This document shows positions 59,835 through 64,000 of a stretch of 64,000 nt of DNA, in pieces. Source of the DNA: Burkholderiaceae bacterium (GTDB lineage Bacteria > Pseudomonadota > Gammaproteobacteria > Burkholderiales > Burkholderiaceae_E); contig JADJVQ010000026.1 of NCBI GenBank assembly GCA_016710525.1, forward strand, positions 20,932 through 84,931. The letters are read 5' to 3'. A program made the position numbers and the translations under genes. A model generated the notes under the pieces. It did no database searches. It was not told where the DNA came from and saw nothing but the letters and a program-made list of their open reading frames with translations. Each line of letters begins with the position of its first letter. Positions within the stretch are counted from its first letter, which is position 1.

Positions 59835-60433
59835 GGGGTCGGGCTGTTCGGGTGGTGCGGGTCTAGCGCTCGGATTTTAAGCCGCCCGTCCGCACCTGCC
59901 AACCGTGCCGGCCCGATGAGATCGAAATGCGTTTGCGCCCGCGCGGTGTCGGGATCGTCGCGGGCCGCGACCCCCTCGAGTCCGCTCAGGTAGGCAGCCG
60001 GGAATGCATGTTCGCGCGCGCCCGCGATCACCAGGGCCTTGTACCAGGTGAAGGGCACTGCGGCCGAATCGATGTCGGTCGCGCGATAGGTCCACGCTCG
60101 CATCGGACCTGCTGCGGTGCTGAGCGAGACCTCCTCTTCGTCGTAGCCGGAACCCAGGCCTTCGGTCCGGTCCAGCAGCGGCTTGTCCGCGGTTCGCATC
60201 CGGTAGACCACGCCGATCACCCGATCGAGCGGATGGCCGGTGGGCAGCACGTCGCACTTGCCCGAGCCGTCGCGGCCCCGCTTGTGCCAGCACAGCCGGT
60301 GGCCCGCCAGTGTGGCGACCGAGACGAGCTGCGCCGAGGGCACGCGAGCGAGGATCCGTCGCGTGAGCAGGTTCGACCCGTAGGCGAAATTCAGCACGCT
60401 GCCCTCGGGGGGCGCGGGCGCGGTGGCAGGCAT
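59831..60433 (-). CDS. Gamma-glutamylcyclotransferase-like protein
   Basis: A 200-residue protein from ATG 60433. The GGCT fold is shown by LNFAYGSNLL near residue 15 (the substrate loop YGSN), GHRLCWHKRG near 40, and GVVYRMRTADKPLLDRTEGLG with the catalytic Glu near residue 85. It cyclises gamma-glutamyl groups or a related amine, releasing 5-oxoproline. Longer in-frame starts at 60499 and 60517 overlap the divergent methyltransferase start and lack homology. It leads a two-gene unit with the 59640 gene. Confidence 0.85.
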   Translation of the reverse strand: MPATAPAPPEGSVLNFAYGSNLLTRRILARVPSAQLVSVATLAGHRLCWHKRGRDGSGKCDVLPTGHPLDRVIGVVYRMRTADKPLLDRTEGLGSGYDEEEVSLSTAAGPMRAWTYRATDIDSAAVPFTWYKALVIAGAREHAFPAAYLSGLEGVAARDDPDTARAQTHFDLIGPARLAGADGRLKIRALDPHHPNSPTP

Positions 60434-60501
60434 CGAGGCGGTCTCCGTGGCGAGGGGGGCTAAACTCTGGAGTGTCCCGTTCCGATCCGTCAACTCCATG
60501 A

Positions 60502-61206
60502 ATGCTCCCCAGAACAATCTTCGCGCTCGTCGACGACGAGCTGCCGCTGCTCGCCAGCCTGGTGCCGCTGGCCGGCTGCGACATCATCGAACTCGGCTGC
60601 GGCGCGGCGCCACTGGCCCGCGCACTCGTGCGGCGCTATCCGGACGCGCACGTGACCGGACTCGAGGTCGACGAACGCCAGCATGCCAAGAATCTTGCGG
60701 CGCCCCAATCCGGGCTGCAATTCATGGCGGGCGGCGCGCAGGCGATCCCCTTCGGCGATGCCCGTTTCGACCTGGTGCTCATGCTCAAGTCCTTGCATCA
60801 CGTGCCGCTGGCCTTGATGGCCACCGCACTGCACGAGGCGGCGAGGGTGCTGCGCCCGGATGGCCATTTGTACGTGTCCGAGCCGGTGTATGCGGGTCCC
60901 TTCAACGACGTGGTCCGGCTTTACAACGAAGAAGGCGCGGTGCGGGCGGCGGCGCAGGCGGCGCTGGATGAGGCCTTGAAGACGGATGACTGGGCGCAGG
61001 TCGCCGATCTGCGTTTCGAGATGCCGGTGCGTTTCAAGGATTTCGCCGCCTTCGAGCAGCGCATGATGCGACCGACGTTTGCCGACCACCAGATCGACGA
61101 GGCGAAGCTGGCCGAGGTCCGGGCCGCGTTCGAGCCGCATTGCGGGCCGCAGGGGGCCTCGTTCTCGCGCCTGATGCATGCGCGTCTGCTGCGGCGCCGG
61201 GCATGA
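60502..61206 (+). CDS. SAM-dependent class I methyltransferase
   Basis: A 234-residue methyltransferase. Motif I is IIELGCGAAPLARALV near residue 29, an acidic Glu ends strand 2 (VTGLEVDE), then FDLVLMLKSLHHVP and VLRPDGHLYVSEPV give motifs IV and VI of the Methyltransf_11 type. The substrate is unknown. It is divergent from the cyclotransferase gene, with about 70 bp between ATG 60502 and ATG 60433, and is followed by the efflux genes after about 130 bp. Confidence 0.85.
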   Translation: MLPRTIFALVDDELPLLASLVPLAGCDIIELGCGAAPLARALVRRYPDAHVTGLEVDERQHAKNLAAPQSGLQFMAGGAQAIPFGDARFDLVLMLKSLHHVPLALMATALHEAARVLRPDGHLYVSEPVYAGPFNDVVRLYNEEGAVRAAAQAALDEALKTDDWAQVADLRFEMPVRFKDFAAFEQRMMRPTFADHQIDEAKLAEVRAAFEPHCGPQGASFSRLMHARLLRRRA

Positions 61207-61365
61207 TGCGTCGGCAGGCGGCTCGGGTCGGTAGGACTGCGCCGGCAATCCGATGGGCTTGGGGCCGATTGTCAGTCCCTGGCGATTGGCCGGGCGCGCG
61301 CAGTTCGTCGGCACACGGGGATTGGGGCGTTGCGCATGGCACGCTTGACGGAGTTCGGTGGGGCG

Positions 61366-62868
61366 ATGCATTGCCGCCAGGCCGATTGCGGCCGACCAGA
61401 TCGCCTGCGATGGCGCTCGCGCGTCGTCGTGCTGATGTCATCGATCATGCTCATCTTGTCCGGATGTGCATCCAGCCTGCGCATGCCGGATCCCAAACCG
61501 GCCGACGTCGTGTCCGTGCCCACCGGCTGGGCCGGCCTCGATACCGGGCCGACGCAGGCGGCCACTTCCCTGGCCCGCTGGTGGCAGCGCTTCGACGACC
61601 CGTTGCTCGCCACCTTGATCGACCAGTCCCGGCAGTTCAACACCAGCGTGCGCAATGCCCAGGGCGCACTGGCGCAGGCGCGGGCCTTGCGCGACGTGGC
61701 CGCTGCCGCGTTGTGGCCTTCGCTCAACGCGTCGGCCTCGATTCAGAACGGCACCTCGGGCGGCAGCCGCACCGGCAACCGCCTGCAGGCCGGACTGGGG
61801 GCGAACTGGACGCCCGATGTGTTCGGCGCCAATCGCAGCGCGCTCGATGCCACGGCAGCGACGGTTCTGTCGCGCGATGCGACGCTGGCCGATGTGCAAG
61901 CCGGGATCGCCGCCGAGGTCGGCTTGAGCTACATCCAGCTGCGCAGTGCCCAAGCGCGCCTGGCCATCGCCGCCGACAACCTGGCCAGCCAGGACGAGAC
62001 GCTGCAGATCACCCGCTGGCGCTTGCAGGCCGGCCTGGTGACCTCGCTGGAAGTCGAGCAGGCACGCGGTTCTGCCGAGCAGACCCGCGCGCTGCTGCCG
62101 AGCCTGCAGATCAGCATCGATCAGACCCGTCATGCGCTGGCGGTCCTCACCGGCCAGCCTCCGCAGGCGCCGTCCGCCCTGCGGGCCGAACTGCTCCAGG
62201 CCCGGCCTGTGCCCCGGACGACCGATGACCCGGTGCTGGCCGTGCCGGCCGAAACCCTCCGCCTGCGCGCCGATGTGCGGGCCGCCGAATACGAGGTCAG
62301 CGCCGCCTGGTCGCGTGTCGCGCAGGCCGATGCGGCGCGCTTTCCGGGCTTCTCGTTGAGCGGAACCCTGGGGGTCGGTGGCGCAACCTTGGGGTCGCTG
62401 ACCAGTGGCGCCGCGGTGGTGAGCGCACTGGTCGCCAGCATGGCGGCGCCCCTGTTCGACGCCGGCGCGGCGCAGGCCCGGGTGCGGGCCCAGCAGGCCG
62501 CCTTCGAGCAGGCCCGCGTCGCTTACGTCGACACCGTGCTGGTCGCGTTGCGCGAGGTCGAAGACGCGCTGACGGCACTGCGCGGCGATCGTCAGCGGCT
62601 GGTCTCCCTGCAGAACGCCGCCGAGGCAGCCGCCATCGCAGCGCAGCTGGCGATCCAGCGCTTCAGCAGCGGGCTGGTCGACTTCCAGGTCGTGCTCGAC
62701 ACGCAGCGTGCGCGGCTGGCCACTCAAGACAGTGTCGCCACCGCGCAGGCGGCGGTCAGCGCCGATCAGGTTCGCCTGTACCGGGCCCTGGGCGGCGGCT
62801 GGTCGCCTGACGCGATGCCCAGCGCAGGCGGTTCCCCCGATCAGGCCATCCGGATTCCGAGTTCATGA
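61366..62868 (+). CDS. RND-type efflux outer-membrane lipoprotein (NodT/TolC-like)
   Basis: A 500-residue outer-membrane factor of the NodT family. The N-terminus has basic residues, a hydrophobic run and a lipobox LSGC (near residue 37), then WWQRFDDPLLATLIDQS, the typical start of the first repeat, and a second OEP repeat with AAEYEVSAAWSRVAQADAAR near residue 300. Very Gln/Ala-rich helices form the channel. ATG 61366 is chosen; ATG 61336 is also possible and would add ten residues. The stop overlaps the adaptor gene start by four bases. Confidence 0.9.
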   Translation: MHCRQADCGRPDRLRWRSRVVVLMSSIMLILSGCASSLRMPDPKPADVVSVPTGWAGLDTGPTQAATSLARWWQRFDDPLLATLIDQSRQFNTSVRNAQGALAQARALRDVAAAALWPSLNASASIQNGTSGGSRTGNRLQAGLGANWTPDVFGANRSALDATAATVLSRDATLADVQAGIAAEVGLSYIQLRSAQARLAIAADNLASQDETLQITRWRLQAGLVTSLEVEQARGSAEQTRALLPSLQISIDQTRHALAVLTGQPPQAPSALRAELLQARPVPRTTDDPVLAVPAETLRLRADVRAAEYEVSAAWSRVAQADAARFPGFSLSGTLGVGGATLGSLTSGAAVVSALVASMAAPLFDAGAAQARVRAQQAAFEQARVAYVDTVLVALREVEDALTALRGDRQRLVSLQNAAEAAAIAAQLAIQRFSSGLVDFQVVLDTQRARLATQDSVATAQAAVSADQVRLYRALGGGWSPDAMPSAGGSPDQAIRIPSS

Positions 62869-64000
62869 CCGCACCCGTGCAAGACGCGACCGCCCCCGCC
62901 GCCGGGACCTCCCTGGCCGATCTGCTGGGCGAACCGGCGGTGCGCGCCTGGTATCGCCGGCCGATGCCCTATGTCGTGCTGATCGTGGTTCTCGCCATCG
63001 CGGCCGGCGTGTGGTGGTGGCTGGAACGCCAGGCGGCCAGCGCCGCACCGCGCTACAGCACCCAGGTGGTGGCGCGTGGCAACCTCACGCTCACCGTCAC
63101 CGCCAACGGCACGATCCAGCCGACCCGGTCGATCAACATCGGCAGCGAGTTGTCGGGCACGGTGCTCAAGGTCAATGTCGATGTCAACGACCGGATCAAG
63201 AAGGGCCAGGTGCTGGTCGAACTCGACACGGCCAAGCTGCGCGACCAGATCCTGCGCTCGCGCGCCGCGCTGGCCGCGGCCAACGCCCGGGTCGCGCAGA
63301 CCGGGGCCACGATCAAGGAGGTCACGGCCACGCTGAACCGCCTCGAGGAGGTGGCCCGGCTGTCCGGCGGCAAGGTGCCCTCCAAGACCGAACTGGACAC
63401 GGCCCGCGCCACGCTGTCGCGCGCGCTCGCCGACGAGGCCAGCGCCCGTGCCGGAGTGGCCGATGCGCAGGCCGCGCTGTCGCTGGACCAGACCAGCCTG
63501 TCGAAGGCCTCGATCCGCGCGCCGGCCGATGGCGTGGTGCTCACCCGCAATGTCGATCCGGGCAACGCGGTGGCCGCCTCGCTGCAGGCCGTGACGCTGT
63601 TTTCGATGGCCGAAGACCTGTCGCGCCTGCGCCTGTGGGTTTATGTCGACGAGGCCGATGTCAGCGCGGTGAAGGTCGGCCAGGACGCCACCTTCACCGT
63701 CAGCGCCTACCTCAGCCGGAAGTTTCCGGCGCGCATCACGCGGGTGGGTTTCGGCTCGACCATCACCGACAACGTGGTCACGTATCTCACGCATCTGGAT
63801 GTCGACAACGCCGACCTCAGCCTGCGCCCGGGCATGACGGCCACGGCCACCATCACCGCCACCCAACGCGAGAATGTCCTGGTGGTGCCCAATTCCGCGT
63901 TGCGCTTCACGCCGACCGTGGCGGGTGCCAGCGCCACTCAGGCGGCCAAAAAGACCTTCACCTCGAGCCTGCTGCCGAGGATGCCGGGCGGCAGCCGGCG
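62865..64000 (+). CDS. MacA-like periplasmic adaptor (runs off the window)
   Basis: The visible 378 residues form the membrane-fusion adaptor of a tripartite efflux system. One membrane helix (about residues 35-55) is followed by a lipoyl half (IGSELSGTVLKVNVDVNDRI), a coiled-coil hairpin, the second lipoyl half (ASIRAPADGVVLTRNVDPGN) and a beta-barrel ending in PNSALRFTPT. The order points to MacA, whose partner MacB would be expected just beyond the right edge. The frame is open at 64000. It is translationally coupled to the outer-membrane gene. Confidence 0.9.
   Translation, partial: MTAPVQDATAPAAGTSLADLLGEPAVRAWYRRPMPYVVLIVVLAIAAGVWWWLERQAASAAPRYSTQVVARGNLTLTVTANGTIQPTRSINIGSELSGTVLKVNVDVNDRIKKGQVLVELDTAKLRDQILRSRAALAAANARVAQTGATIKEVTATLNRLEEVARLSGGKVPSKTELDTARATLSRALADEASARAGVADAQAALSLDQTSLSKASIRAPADGVVLTRNVDPGNAVAASLQAVTLFSMAEDLSRLRLWVYVDEADVSAVKVGQDATFTVSAYLSRKFPARITRVGFGSTITDNVVTYLTHLDVDNADLSLRPGMTATATITATQRENVLVVPNSALRFTPTVAGASATQAAKKTFTSSLLPRMPGGSR

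Overview
The window is a strongly GC-rich, densely coded bacterial chromosome segment. Gene content and order point to a betaproteobacterium, probably of the order Burkholderiales. The queA-tgt-yajC-secD-secF block, a split PntA/PntB transhydrogenase, the E. coli-type ArgG, YceI next to cytochrome c' and cytochrome b561 genes, a remnant of a Bug-type receptor and the body of tRNA-Leu(CAA) all fit. This placement is inference from family resemblance, with no database search. No insertion sequence, prophage, CRISPR array or replication origin was recognised.

Layout. 1-3.4 kb: end of a glycosyltransferase-like protein, a LysR regulator divergent from argC, and a DMT exporter. 3.5-7.5 kb: glycolate oxidase operon glcDEF, with glcF frameshifted as sequenced. 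7.6-12.4 kb: four-gene envelope/stress island (solute-binding-like protein, lipoprotein with binding-protein and VWA domains, XpaC-like membrane protein, TelA). 12.4-17.6 kb: small envelope genes, a phosphoesterase and the pntA-pntAB-(small membrane protein)-pntB operon. 17.6-22.8 kb: nudJ-like gene, an mnmA without its 3' end, an FMN-binding glutamate synthase-like gene colliding with a convergent GST gene, and purB. 23-26.5 kb: MarR, membrane protein, YceI, cytochrome c', a strong terminator and cytochrome b. 26.5-32.1 kb: secF, secD, yajC, tgt, queA. 32.1-38.8 kb: thioesterase-like protein, SDR, N-acyl-D-amino-acid deacylase, DUF1993-like protein, argG, M20 amidohydrolase. 38.8-43.7 kb: TetR divergent from a TauD-like dioxygenase across a double operator, then a Rieske oxygenase, a ferredoxin and a metallo-beta-lactamase-fold protein.

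The most remarkable element is at 43.8-44.1 kb: a tRNA-Leu(CAA) gene split in its anticodon loop, after C34, by a 237-nt group I intron of the cyanobacterial tRNA-Leu type. It has its own promoter and terminator. From about 40.6 to 54 kb the sequence also holds several gene relics: the start of a Bug receptor, the end of a fumarylacetoacetate-hydrolase-family enzyme, the end of a cytochrome P460, and an internal piece of nicotinamidase with a stop codon. They lie among intact genes for a response regulator, a kinase-less 7TM/PAS sensor, MaoC, nitronate monooxygenase, an SDR, a MarR/glycosyltransferase pair and fhs.

54-64 kb is catabolic and export-related: an amidohydrolase, an amidase with a small GatC/AtzG-like partner, a Baeyer-Villiger-type monooxygenase fused to an alpha/beta hydrolase, a gamma-glutamylcyclotransferase with a small cysteine-rich protein, a methyltransferase, and the outer-membrane and adaptor genes of a MacAB-like efflux system that runs off the window.

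Two patterns cut across the map. Three genes (glcF, the VWA lipoprotein, the metallo-beta-lactamase-fold gene) need the same kind of +1 frame correction, which suggests base-calling errors or recent decay. Three genes (purB, the amidohydrolase, tetR) end in short tandem repeats whose units copy the stop codon.
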